Below the pieces are notes generated by a model. That model saw only the letters and a list, made by a program, of their open reading frames with translations. It did no database searches and was not told the DNA's origin. Shown here piece by piece: positions 18,077 to 24,837 of a DNA stretch of 27,744 nucleotides. The translations under genes were made by a program, and so were the position numbers. The stretch is taken from positions 1 to 27,744 of the IMG/VR virus record IMGVR_UViG_3300027668_000080; one strand, given 5' to 3'. Numbering within the stretch: position 1 is the first letter of the stretch; each line of letters starts with the position of its first letter. This DNA comes from a virus.

Positions 18077-18508
18077 ATGAATAGTAAGTTATTAGTAATA
18101 CCCGCACAATTTGTGCATAAGCACTGGAATTTAGCTGGTCCGTTATTACAAAAAGCTATCGATAAAGGAAATAACGAGTTCACTTTAGATGACCTTAGAG
18201 GAGCATGTAGTAGAGGCGAACAACAACTTTTACTTATTATGGTAGATGATAAGTGTGTCTGCGCTTTCACTGTAATTCAATATAATTTTCCAAGACATCG
18301 TCAGGCTTACATGAGCTACGTGGGAGGGTCTCAAACAAAAGAAGGTTGGGAGCAATTTAAGCAATGGGTAAGAGATCAAGGGTGCGATAGAATATCAGGC
18401 TCAGCAACATCAGAATCAATTTTTCGCTTATGGCGGAAATCGTTTGGATTTAAAAAGACCTACATTTCTGTAGAATATAAACTAGAAAAGGAACAAAATG
18501 ATACTTAA
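18077..18508 (+). CDS. GNAT-like N-acetyltransferase
   Basis: A 143-residue protein with a strong ribosome binding site (AAAGGAGCAAGG). It has the layout of the small acetyltransferases often found in the structural region of podoviruses: an N-terminal helix with VHKHWNLAGPLLQKAI, strands around LLLIMVDDKCVCAFTVI, YMSYVGG in place of the acetyl-CoA loop region, a helix (WEQFKQWVRDQGCDRI) and a C-terminal FRLWRKSFGFKKTYISVEYKL. Substrate unknown. Its place among ejection genes suggests modification of virion proteins or of host targets after entry; that is inference. The last 11 bases overlap the next gene. Confidence 0.72.
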   Translation: MNSKLLVIPAQFVHKHWNLAGPLLQKAIDKGNNEFTLDDLRGACSRGEQQLLLIMVDDKCVCAFTVIQYNFPRHRQAYMSYVGGSQTKEGWEQFKQWVRDQGCDRISGSATSESIFRLWRKSFGFKKTYISVEYKLEKEQNDT

Positions 18509-19403
18509 ATTAAAAGTGTGGCTACTCAAAAGGCTATTGCAAGATGTAGCAAAACAAGGTATTGAGGGTGATACTAAATTAGCGCACATTAATAAATTTG
18601 AAGATAGACTACTCAAGCAAATGGGTGGTGAGGGTAGTATAAACCCCAGCACTGGGTTGGTTCAGTATAAAGGTGGGGGCGGAGGTCAACAATCACAGAC
18701 TTCAAATGAGCTAGATCCAGCAGTGCGACCTTATGTTGTAGATGCGTTAAGTCAACAACAATCATTATACAATCAAGGTCCAGCAGAGTATTATCCGGGA
18801 CAGACTTACCTTGGAGCAAACACTAACCAACAAAATGCAATGAATCAAATGGGAGCAAATGCTAACGTTAATAGTGGCATGTTGCAGAACTCAACTGATT
18901 TAAACAACCAAATGATACAGGGTGATTATCTACAAAATAACCCAAACTTTGACCGTGTAATGCAAACCGCTGGGGATGCTGCTACAAAGCAATACAATTC
19001 GGCAATGCAAAACACTAACAGTCAGGCAAGTATGTCAGGCAGATATGGCTCAGATGCACATCAGCGTTTATCAAGCGACAACTCTTCTAATTTAGCTAAT
19101 AGTTTATCAAACACAGCCGGGCAGTACGCATATCAGAATTATGCAAATGAGCGTGGTAATCAAATTAATGCTATGAATAATGCTCAAACTATCGCTGGAA
19201 ATCAAAATGTTGGCGCACAAAATCTTGCTCAAGCTGGGCAGTACGAAGCTGGCTTTGATCAATCTGCACTTGATGCAGATATTGCAAGACATGACTATGG
19301 TCAGAACGCACAAGCTCAGTTACTGAGTAACTACACCGGGGCAGTTTTTGGAGCTCCGGGCGGCTCTCAAAGTGTAACAACATCATCAGGGGGAGGTAAA
19401 TAA
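18498..19403 (+). CDS. Internal virion / ejection protein, Gln/Asn-rich
   Basis: A 301-residue protein whose start overlaps the acetyltransferase gene. Residues 1-45 are amphipathic and Leu/Lys-rich. A Gly-rich hinge follows (QYKGGGGGQQ), then a long Gln/Asn/Ala/Ser-rich region with helical repeats up to residue ~280 and a Gly/Ser tail. This composition is typical of proteins packaged inside podovirus capsids and ejected to extend the tail through the envelope. No enzymatic motif seen. It heads a group of four such genes. Confidence 0.68.
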   Translation: MILKLKVWLLKRLLQDVAKQGIEGDTKLAHINKFEDRLLKQMGGEGSINPSTGLVQYKGGGGGQQSQTSNELDPAVRPYVVDALSQQQSLYNQGPAEYYPGQTYLGANTNQQNAMNQMGANANVNSGMLQNSTDLNNQMIQGDYLQNNPNFDRVMQTAGDAATKQYNSAMQNTNSQASMSGRYGSDAHQRLSSDNSSNLANSLSNTAGQYAYQNYANERGNQINAMNNAQTIAGNQNVGAQNLAQAGQYEAGFDQSALDADIARHDYGQNAQAQLLSNYTGAVFGAPGGSQSVTTSSGGGK

Positions 19404-19404
19404 T

Positions 19405-19917
19405 ATGGCCGAGGCAATGTTATTAGGAGCGGGGTTGGGAGCTGGAACATCAATGTTATCTGGACAAGACCCACTAAAAGGAGCTGCGATAGGCGGTGCC
19501 ATGGGTGGAGCATCTGCTGGATTTGGTAGTGCTGGAGTAGCAAGTGGAGCTGGTGCTACTAGTGGAGCTGCAACCGCAGCTGCAAATGGAAGTATGGTGC
19601 CATTAGCATCACAACAAGCTGCAAGCAGTGCTGCTTTAAGTGGTGTTGGTGGTGCTGGAACTGCAGCCGCAAACGGAAGTATGACCCCTTTAAGTAGCCA
19701 AATAGGTGGTGGCTTTCAAGATATGACAGGCTTAACAAATAGAGATATGTCAATGATGGCTATTCAACAAGGGCTTGGCGCTATGCAACCACAACAACAA
19801 CAACAGTTACAACACGCAGCTGTGGGTCAAGGTATATCAAGACCACAAATGGACTTAGCACAAGGTGGAAGTACGATGAACTCTAACCCAAGATTTAAAA
19901 GACAGGGACTATTATAA
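19405..19917 (+). CDS. Gly/Ala-rich internal virion protein
   Basis: A 170-residue protein starting one base after the previous stop, with GGGGGAGG as a ribosome binding site. It is hydrophobic and dominated by Gly, Ala, Met and Ser, with glycine-zipper-like GxxxG patterns (GAGLGAGTSML, GAAIGGAMGGASAG) that suit membrane insertion. An internal repeat, AAANGSMVPLASQ and AAANGSMTPLSSQ, is seen at about residues 58-70 and 88-100. A CAA-repeat encodes a Gln run near residue 130. A role in forming the ejection channel is inferred. Confidence 0.65.
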   Translation: MAEAMLLGAGLGAGTSMLSGQDPLKGAAIGGAMGGASAGFGSAGVASGAGATSGAATAAANGSMVPLASQQAASSAALSGVGGAGTAAANGSMTPLSSQIGGGFQDMTGLTNRDMSMMAIQQGLGAMQPQQQQQLQHAAVGQGISRPQMDLAQGGSTMNSNPRFKRQGLL

Positions 19918-21165
19918 ATGGCTAACAACGAATGGTATAACGATTTATTTGGCAGTGGCGCTAATGTATTTGGTGCTGGTGGTGATGGTAACACACAAAA
20001 AATGATAGACATGGGGCTACTTGCTCCAGATGCTAAAGATAAAGCACAAAGTCAATCGTTAATAAGAGGTTTGTTAGGGACGGCTATTGGTTACGCAGCA
20101 CAGAATAAGAATCAGGGGCATGGCTCTGCTGTACCTTATTTGGCTAAAGGATTGCAACAAGGAATGACCATGGCACAACAGCCATTTGACAGACTAGGCA
20201 AATCAGCATCTCAAAACATGCAACTTCAAAAGTATAAAGATAATAAAGAAGCTAAAGATAACTACAAAGAGTTTGGTAAAGGTTTAGGGCTTAAAGCTAA
20301 TAACGATACCAGAACATTACAATACAAAACAAAGCTTAACTCTAAATTAACAGATGAGAATGGTAATCCAACAGGACCTACCATGTTAGATAGTAACTTT
20401 AGAAATGAAGTGCAAACAAAAGAGCAAGAGTATTTTAACAAACAAAAGTATTTAGATGATGCACTAGCAAAAGGTATTATCACACCTGAACAACACGCAG
20501 CTCACGAACCAGACTCTCCAGAGTATATGGCAGTTGGCGATCGTGTGTTTAATAAGTCAACTGGTCAGTTTACTGAAGGCGGTGGCGGTCTTAATTTAAC
20601 TGTAGGTGAAAAGAAAGTAGATGAGAACTATGCAACACAATACTTTGAGTATATTAATAAATCAGCAGATGTGGATAAGCAAATAGATCAATTAGGTCTT
20701 GCTTTAAATACATTGCAAACAACTAAAGATGGCTCTATCTCTGGTAGAAGGGTTGCTGCCTTAGATGCTGCTGGAAAACTAGGTTATGTAGACCCTCAAG
20801 CACAAGCTGTATATGATCAAGTAACAGAGGTTGTTCAGCGTAACTTGAAGTTAATTCTTGGTGGACAATTTTCGGAAAAAGAGGGAGAAAGATTGATTGC
20901 TAGAGCATATAACCCAGCACTTGGACAAGAAGAAAACGCTAGAAGAGTTAAATCATTAATGACACAGATTAAATCTGCCAACGAAGCTCAAGCACAAATG
21001 GCTTCATACTTTGGAAAAGAAGGCACGTTAAAAGGATTTAATGTTAATCAAGAAGCAATAGCTGACTCTTTATATAGTTTATTCCCTGAGAATAATGTAG
21101 AAACACAAGAGGCTGAAGGAAATAATAACGACCAGTTAAACAATATCTTAAACAAGTACGAATAA
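19918..21165 (+). CDS. Internal virion / ejection protein
   Basis: A 415-residue protein beginning directly after the previous stop. The N-terminal ~100 residues contain LIRGLLGTAIGYAAQNKNQGHGSAVPYLAKGLQQGMTMA, a Gly/Ala helix seen in ejection proteins. The rest is helical and charged (GGRRVAALDAAGKLG-like, EKEGERLIARAYNP, LMTQIKSANEAQAQMASYFGKEGTL), the last part being a known conserved pattern in phage internal proteins. The C-terminus is acidic and Asn-rich. No catalytic motif. Together with its neighbours it should form the DNA-delivery apparatus. Confidence 0.68.
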   Translation: MANNEWYNDLFGSGANVFGAGGDGNTQKMIDMGLLAPDAKDKAQSQSLIRGLLGTAIGYAAQNKNQGHGSAVPYLAKGLQQGMTMAQQPFDRLGKSASQNMQLQKYKDNKEAKDNYKEFGKGLGLKANNDTRTLQYKTKLNSKLTDENGNPTGPTMLDSNFRNEVQTKEQEYFNKQKYLDDALAKGIITPEQHAAHEPDSPEYMAVGDRVFNKSTGQFTEGGGGLNLTVGEKKVDENYATQYFEYINKSADVDKQIDQLGLALNTLQTTKDGSISGRRVAALDAAGKLGYVDPQAQAVYDQVTEVVQRNLKLILGGQFSEKEGERLIARAYNPALGQEENARRVKSLMTQIKSANEAQAQMASYFGKEGTLKGFNVNQEAIADSLYSLFPENNVETQEAEGNNNDQLNNILNKYE

Positions 21166-21175
21166 AAGGAAAAAC

Positions 21176-22894
21176 ATGGCAACAGACCAACAACTAGAAA
21201 GTGCTTTGTATAAAGCTGATGCAGCTGGCAATACAGAAGATGCGAAGTTTATTGCAGATGAAATACGTAGAAGAAGAAAAGCAAATAAAGGTCCTGAAAT
21301 CAACAACTTAGCAGAAGGTGTCAGAACGTTTGCTAAGGGGGCAAGTATGGGCTTCGCGGATGAAATCGAGGCTAAGGTAAGAACTACTCAATCATTAAAT
21401 GATCAAATGGCAAGAAGTGACCAATTTAAAGATGCAAGAGTGCAACTACAACAATTACAAGCAGATAGATTCCAAGGTAAAGATGTTTCTAACGAGCAAG
21501 GGCAACAGCTAGCTCAAACAATGTCTAATGAAAACAATCAGTTAGCTCAACAACAAGAGACTAGATACAAGGGCGTGAGAGATGATTTAAGAGCCAAGAA
21601 CGCTGAGTTTGCAAGACAGAACCCTAACTCAGCCTTATTGCTAGAAATGGCTGGTGGTATTGCTACACCGTTCTTAGGTGCAGCTAAAGCAGCCACTATA
21701 GGTGGTAAGGTTGCTAGAGGATCATTACAGGGTGCAGCTTATGGATCGGCATATGGTGCCGGAAATGCAGAGGAAATGGAAGATGTTACAGGTCAAGCAG
21801 CAATACAAGGTGCAATGGGTGGTGTTCTAGGTGGCGCATTATCAGGTGCTGGTGCAATTTTAGCACCAAAGGTATCTGGGGCAGCTAAAAAGCTTATGGA
21901 AAAAAATGACCTAACCTACGGACAAATGTCTGGCAAGGGTATGGCTAACACATTTGAACAAAAGTTAGGCAGTGTTGTTAATAATGTTAAAACTGGAAGA
22001 AATAAAGCTACCGCTGGTTGGAACAGAGAGATTGCGGAGGAAGTATTAAAGCCTTTAGGTAAGACTTTGCCAGAAGGCATTAGGGATAACAACTCAGCAT
22101 CAAGATACATCACACAAACCGTTAATGAAGCATATAACGAAGCATTTGAGGGCATGAATGTAAAGCTTACATCTAAGCTTGACAAGCAACTTAAAGACTT
22201 ACTATCAAAATCAAACCTTAATAAAGCAGCAAAACAAACCTTTAGGGAAGAAATAACTCAAATAAGATCAATGCTTAAAAAGGGTGTTAATGGTAGGTTT
22301 GTAAAGGATGTAGACTCTAATATTAAGAAAAGAGTATCAGCTTTTAGAAAGTCAACCAATCTTAATGAGTCTCCTATAGAGGAGCCTTTAAGAGCAGCAA
22401 GAGAGCTATTTAAAGAGTCAGTAATAGAACAAAACCCAACACAAGGAGCTAAGTGGCTAGCAACAGATAGAGCATACGGGCAAGTGGCTTCATTCCAGAC
22501 AGCAGTAGGAAGGGGTAATAAAGCTGGGCAGTTTAGTCCTAATCAAATGTTAAACGCTGCAACAGAGGGCGTAGGGTCTGCTGGTAAAAGAATTAGTAAA
22601 GCAAATCAAGAGGGTTACTTACAAAAACTGTCTGGTGAAGCAGAAGATGTACTAGGCGACTATGTACCTGACTCAGGCACTGCTGGTAATTATATACTTA
22701 ATGCTGGTGTTGCTGGATATTTTAACATGGGTGCATTGGCAGCTTATGTAGGCGCAGAGCTTGCTTATATGCCGGGTGTGTTAAAAATAGCTAATGACTA
22801 CGTTAGGGGTAGTGGCTCAAGAGCTGGATTAAGAGAATATCTACAGAAATACGCTGGAACTGCAACAAGTGGTTTGTTGACCTTACAAGACTAA
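21176..22894 (+). CDS. Internal virion / DNA ejection protein
   Basis: A 572-residue protein with an AAAAGGAAAA ribosome binding site. The N-terminus (DQQLESALYKADAAGNTEDAKFIADEIRRRR) is a recognisable start of phage ejection proteins. A Gly/Ala-rich region at ~155-235 (GGIATPFLGAAKAATIGGKVARGSLQGAAYG) may insert in membranes. The remainder is helical, with charged stretches and a hydrophobic segment near residue 515 (GVAGYFNMGALAAYVGAELAYM). It probably contacts the inner membrane during DNA transfer. Its stop overlaps the next start by one base. Confidence 0.72.
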   Translation: MATDQQLESALYKADAAGNTEDAKFIADEIRRRRKANKGPEINNLAEGVRTFAKGASMGFADEIEAKVRTTQSLNDQMARSDQFKDARVQLQQLQADRFQGKDVSNEQGQQLAQTMSNENNQLAQQQETRYKGVRDDLRAKNAEFARQNPNSALLLEMAGGIATPFLGAAKAATIGGKVARGSLQGAAYGSAYGAGNAEEMEDVTGQAAIQGAMGGVLGGALSGAGAILAPKVSGAAKKLMEKNDLTYGQMSGKGMANTFEQKLGSVVNNVKTGRNKATAGWNREIAEEVLKPLGKTLPEGIRDNNSASRYITQTVNEAYNEAFEGMNVKLTSKLDKQLKDLLSKSNLNKAAKQTFREEITQIRSMLKKGVNGRFVKDVDSNIKKRVSAFRKSTNLNESPIEEPLRAARELFKESVIEQNPTQGAKWLATDRAYGQVASFQTAVGRGNKAGQFSPNQMLNAATEGVGSAGKRISKANQEGYLQKLSGEAEDVLGDYVPDSGTAGNYILNAGVAGYFNMGALAAYVGAELAYMPGVLKIANDYVRGSGSRAGLREYLQKYAGTATSGLLTLQD

Positions 22895-23151
22895 TGGAGC
22901 CTATTACATTAATATTTTTAGGCGGCATGGTTTCCGGTGTTATAATTGGCGACGCTTTCGATCCTATTGGAATTGATGATAACGAGCATGTCGTTAATGA
23001 ATGTACCACCAAAACTACAAAGTCTAAGATATATGACAAGGAATTAAAGATTTATATAGAGAACGAGTTTGTTGAATCCACCTGTGTAGGTAAATATGTC
23101 CCTCCAGAACGACCTATACTTAACGCAATAAAGAACAAAGTAACCCATTAA
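22894..23151 (+). CDS. Small single-pass membrane protein of unknown function
   Basis: An 85-residue protein at the end of the late operon, overlapping the previous stop by one base (TAATG). Residues 4-22 form one hydrophobic segment with glycines (ITLIFLGGMVSGVIIGDAF), followed by a polar domain with Cys37 and Cys64. The position and topology would suit a lysis or envelope-associated function, but it is not a recognisable holin or spanin. The stop codon lies in the loop of the terminator that follows. Confidence 0.6.
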   Translation: MEPITLIFLGGMVSGVIIGDAFDPIGIDDNEHVVNECTTKTTKSKIYDKELKIYIENEFVESTCVGKYVPPERPILNAIKNKVTH

Positions 23152-23167
23152 TAGTGGGTTTTTTTGT
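23142..23167 (+). terminator. Intrinsic terminator ending the late operon
   Basis: AACCCA and TGGGTT form a six-pair stem with a seven-base loop, directly followed by a run of T bases. The loop contains the stop codon of the small membrane protein gene. It separates the structural module from the non-coding region. Confidence 0.75.
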
Positions 23168-23170
23168 CTG

Positions 23171-23232
23171 TATTCCGGCAAATCCCTTGATATGAGCGGA
23201 GTTCGTTGGAATCACTATATATTATGTAGGGG
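23171..23232 (+). repeat. ~61-bp direct repeat, copy 1
   Basis: Shares tattccggcaaatcccttg, ggagttcgttgga and actatatattatg with the copy at 23631, in the same order and spacing. Only the eight bases after the first block, a few near the AT core and the last bases differ. It begins just after a terminator and ends 7 bases before the 14-bp helix of the first RNA candidate. A promoter (AT core followed by GGGG) or an RNA motif are both possible. There is no good -35 box at the normal distance. Confidence 0.8.
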
Positions 23233-23238
23233 TACTAG

Positions 23239-23626
23239 TTAATTAGTATCACTCTTGAAGTTAGGTTTACTAATAAGCGATGTGACTGTCAAAGGAAACT
23301 GTAAACGCTTAGGTGTATGGTCAAAAGCTCATACGAGCGCACTGAACGATATGTTCTTAGGTAAACATGAACCCATAAAGGTAGCCATTGGGGGAAACGG
23401 TATATACAGAGTATCCAGTCGTCCTAACGGCAGTATCAACGAATTTAGACTAGGGCTTTTGAGCAAATATAGAAAAAGAACTAAGTCACAGCAATCAAGC
23501 TCTTGCTTGAAGCTCCCTGACCACACATAGTAATCAAGATAACCTTGAAGCTCCCTGACTTCTTTCTTCTATATATGTTGCGTTATTTATATACTTGTTC
23601 AAGACTTTTGGGGTGATACTAATTAA
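23239..23626 (+). ncRNA. Candidate structured RNA 1 (~388 nt, closed by a 14-bp helix)
   Basis: The ends 23239-23252 (TTAATTAGTATCAC) and 23613-23626 (GTGATACTAATTAA) are perfectly complementary. Inside, TCTTGAA 23253-23259 pairs with TTCAAGA 23598-23604. A possible pseudoknot follows: GTTTAC 23265-23270 with GTAAAC 23301-23306, interleaved with TAAGC 23274-23278 and GCTTA 23307-23311. Further short hairpins (GCTC-ATAC-GAGC, ATGTT/AACAT) and two tandem hairpins near 23495 and 23534 are visible. Direct repeats flank the element on both sides. The only sizeable open frame here starts at a TTG without a ribosome binding site. Strand is assumed to be that of all neighbours. The RNA family is unknown to me. 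Confidence 0.55.
23491..23559 (+). repeat. Tandem hairpin repeat inside RNA candidate 1
   Basis: Two ~30-base units (23491-23521 and 23530-23559) each form TCAAG/CTTGA and end with the shared 16 bases cttgaagctccctgac. The stems are kept while the loops differ (CTCTTG versus ATAAC). A related motif, gaaagctccctg, recurs near 23871. Confidence 0.7.
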
Positions 23627-23630
23627 ACAG

Positions 23631-23692
23631 TATTCCGGCAAATCCCTTGCTACGCAAGGAGTTCGTTGGATTTACTATATATTATGAAGGGT
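23631..23692 (+). repeat. ~61-bp direct repeat, copy 2
   Basis: Second copy of the repeat at 23171, exactly 460 bases downstream. Here the variable part makes a hairpin, CCTTG-CTACG-CAAGG, enclosed by AAATCC/GGATTT. It starts four bases after RNA candidate 1 ends and leads into the next structured stretch, which begins with AAGGG. Confidence 0.8.
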
Positions 23693-24072
23693 AAGGCAAT
23701 GGTTGATTCCTCACGCCACCCAAGATCGAAACTTGGTACTAAGCATCCAGTCGGTAATATACCGCTGAGAAATCTTGAGAATAGCTACCAAGTCAATTGT
23801 TGAAATGACAATTCTGATGAGATCATAGTAGTAGGTAGGTTAGCTTTAGTATGTTCCCTGGCTGACTGTGTGAAAGCTCCCTGTAAGGCAATGGTTGATT
23901 CCTCACGCCGAACAAAGTAATTTACATTGCGCTTTATTGCAAGGCGGTAATTGGCAGTGTATAGCTTAATAACGACTAGCCTATCTACTACTGTGATTGA
24001 CATCATAGTACATTATATCAGTACACTCGATTGGGGTTCTCCAATCTTCACTATAATGTTACATTTAACTGT
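23692..24072 (+). ncRNA. Candidate structured RNA 2 with an exact 26-bp internal repeat
   Basis: No convincing gene is present. A 26-base sequence occurs identically at 23692-23717 and 23884-23909 (it contains ggcaatggttgattcc). Inverted repeats include CCAAG 23720-23724 with CTTGG 23732-23736, competing with ACTTGGTA 23731-23738 / TACCAAGT 23786-23793. Others are CGGTA-ATA-TACCG 23752-23764, AATTGT/ACAATT around 23795-23813 and GATTGG/CCAATC 24029-24046. It is bounded by repeat copy 2 and an intrinsic terminator, so it may be one transcript. Whether it is one RNA or several is unclear. Confidence 0.4.
24052..24057 (+). promoter_or_regulatory. Possible -10 box (TATAAT)
   Basis: A perfect TATAAT lies 16 bases before the terminator stem and 64 bases before the tmRNA. 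The best -35 candidate (TTGGGG at 24031) has a short 15-base spacer. A perfect TTGACA occurs at 23997-24002 but is too far away to pair with it. Start from here would place the terminator hairpin in the tmRNA leader. Confidence 0.25.
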
Positions 24073-24104
24073 GGGACACCTTAACGGGTGTCCCCCTTTT
24101 TTTT
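24073..24104 (+). terminator. Strong intrinsic terminator upstream of tmRNA
   Basis: GGGACACC (24073-24080) pairs fully with GGTGTCCC (24087-24094) around a six-base loop, and is followed by CC and eight T bases. This is a textbook rho-independent terminator. It ends only 16 bases before the mature tmRNA 5' end. Confidence 0.88.
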
Positions 24105-24120
24105 CGTCTCAACATTTTAC

Positions 24121-24467
24121 GGGGGTGACCAGGTTTCGACAGTATGTTAAGTTTGAAAGCTTGCTATCGGATGATTCTAATACATCCTAAACACATTAGA
24201 AAACTAGTAAATGCAAACGACTCAATGTTCGCACTAGCAGCCTAAGAAACTGCTAAAGACCTCGTTAGGTTATCTCGCTAACGATTAGTCTTCATAAGAG
24301 ATACAGACATATGTATATACACTCGCATATATGTTTAAATAAGGGTGTTGCTAGTATATAAAGTTTTCTTGTTCACTTATATACTTCAAGATCAAGATAA
24401 GATATGATAGCTAAATGTTGATAATAAGATATATTGGACGGCGGTTCGATTCCGCCCACCTCCACCA
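24121..24467 (+). ncRNA. ssrA: Phage-encoded one-piece tmRNA
   Basis: The RNA rescues stalled ribosomes, acting as a tRNA(Ala) and then as a short mRNA. The 5' end GGGGGTGACCAGGTTTCGAC has the tmRNA signature. The 3' end has a T arm (GGCGG-TTCGATT-CCGCC, 24440-24456), acceptor strand CACCTCC, discriminator A and an encoded CCA. GGGGGTG (24121-24127) pairs with CACCTCC, with G3 opposite U70, the alanine identity pair. The tag frame (24213-24245) reads ANDSMFALAA then TAA. The stop lies in a hairpin (TAGCAG/CTGCTA), and more hairpins such as CGTTAG/CTAACG follow in the pseudoknot region. At 347 nt the length is normal. The molecule is complete, with no missing key element. Host SmpB and alanyl-tRNA synthetase would be needed. 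Confidence 0.95.
24213..24245 (+). other. tmRNA tag-peptide reading frame
   Basis: GCA AAC GAC TCA ATG TTC GCA CTA GCA GCC TAA encodes ANDSMFALAA. The E. coli tag is ANDENYALAA, so the AND start and the ALAA end are kept while the central residues differ. The C-terminal LAA is the known ClpXP recognition signal. Confidence 0.92.
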
Positions 24468-24818
24468 ATTAGTAGGCTCTTTTGTCGGATACATCTAAGT
24501 GTGTAAGCTGGCACAATAAAGGGCTAATTTGGCTTTGCAATGCTGACATGTTTGTCGCATCGAGTTGTAAAGCACTCCGGGCTAGTATTCCCGCGTTCGT
24601 AAATGTCGCGTAGGATTAGTAGTATTCCTACTTAATATGAAGGGTGATATAAAATAAGCACCCCTTACCTAGTTAGTTACGGCTAACAATATGGTAATGC
24701 CAAGTTGTTGGATCGACAAAGTAAAACCAACCGTACGTCAACATTCGCACACGCCGAACTCAACCACCATGTATGCGCTTGGTGGCTACACCTCTACCGG
24801 CGAGAGAGCCTACTAATT
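24467..24818 (+). ncRNA. Candidate structured RNA 3 (~352 nt, closed by a perfect 14-bp helix)
   Basis: AATTAGTAGGCTCT (24467-24480) is the exact reverse complement of 24805-24818. Within it I see nested or serial stems. GCTTTGCAA 24532-24540 pairs with TTGTAAAGC 24565-24573, enclosing TGC..GCA and GACA-TGTT-TGTC. Further stems are CGGG/CCCG 24578-24593, CGCG 24592-24595 / 24607-24610, GTAGGA/TCCTAC 24610-24631, AAGGGTG/CACCCCTT 24640-24666, GTTAG/CTAAC 24672-24687 and CCACC/GGTGG 24764-24785. Neither strand has a credible gene. The first base coincides with the CCA end of the tmRNA, so both may be cut from one precursor. It lacks the conserved regions of RNase P RNA that I know, and I cannot name a family. 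Confidence 0.6.
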
Positions 24819-24837
24819 ACAACTAAAGGAAAATAAT

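Noticed and set aside
23255-23530. 91-residue frame from a TTG in the non-coding region
   Set aside because: No ribosome binding site, no ATG near the start, and it lies inside paired RNA segments and tandem hairpins. The protein resembles nothing I know. It remains a minor alternative.
23171-23692. CRISPR array or transposon from the direct repeats
   Set aside because: Only two copies at 460 bp spacing, no spacer series, no transposase and no target-site duplication.
23692-23920. tRNA-like T-arm resemblance in the 26-bp repeat
   Set aside because: The loop lacks the TTCRA pattern, and no matching acceptor, anticodon arm or CCA end could be found.
23951-24190. 79-residue forward frame running into the tmRNA
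   Set aside because: It crosses the intrinsic terminator and the tmRNA 5' end, and has no ribosome binding site.
24467-24818. RNase P RNA, group I intron or tRNA array as explanation of RNA candidate 3
   Set aside because: The conserved RNase P blocks are not seen, there is no intron-like core or interrupted gene, and no cloverleaf could be built.
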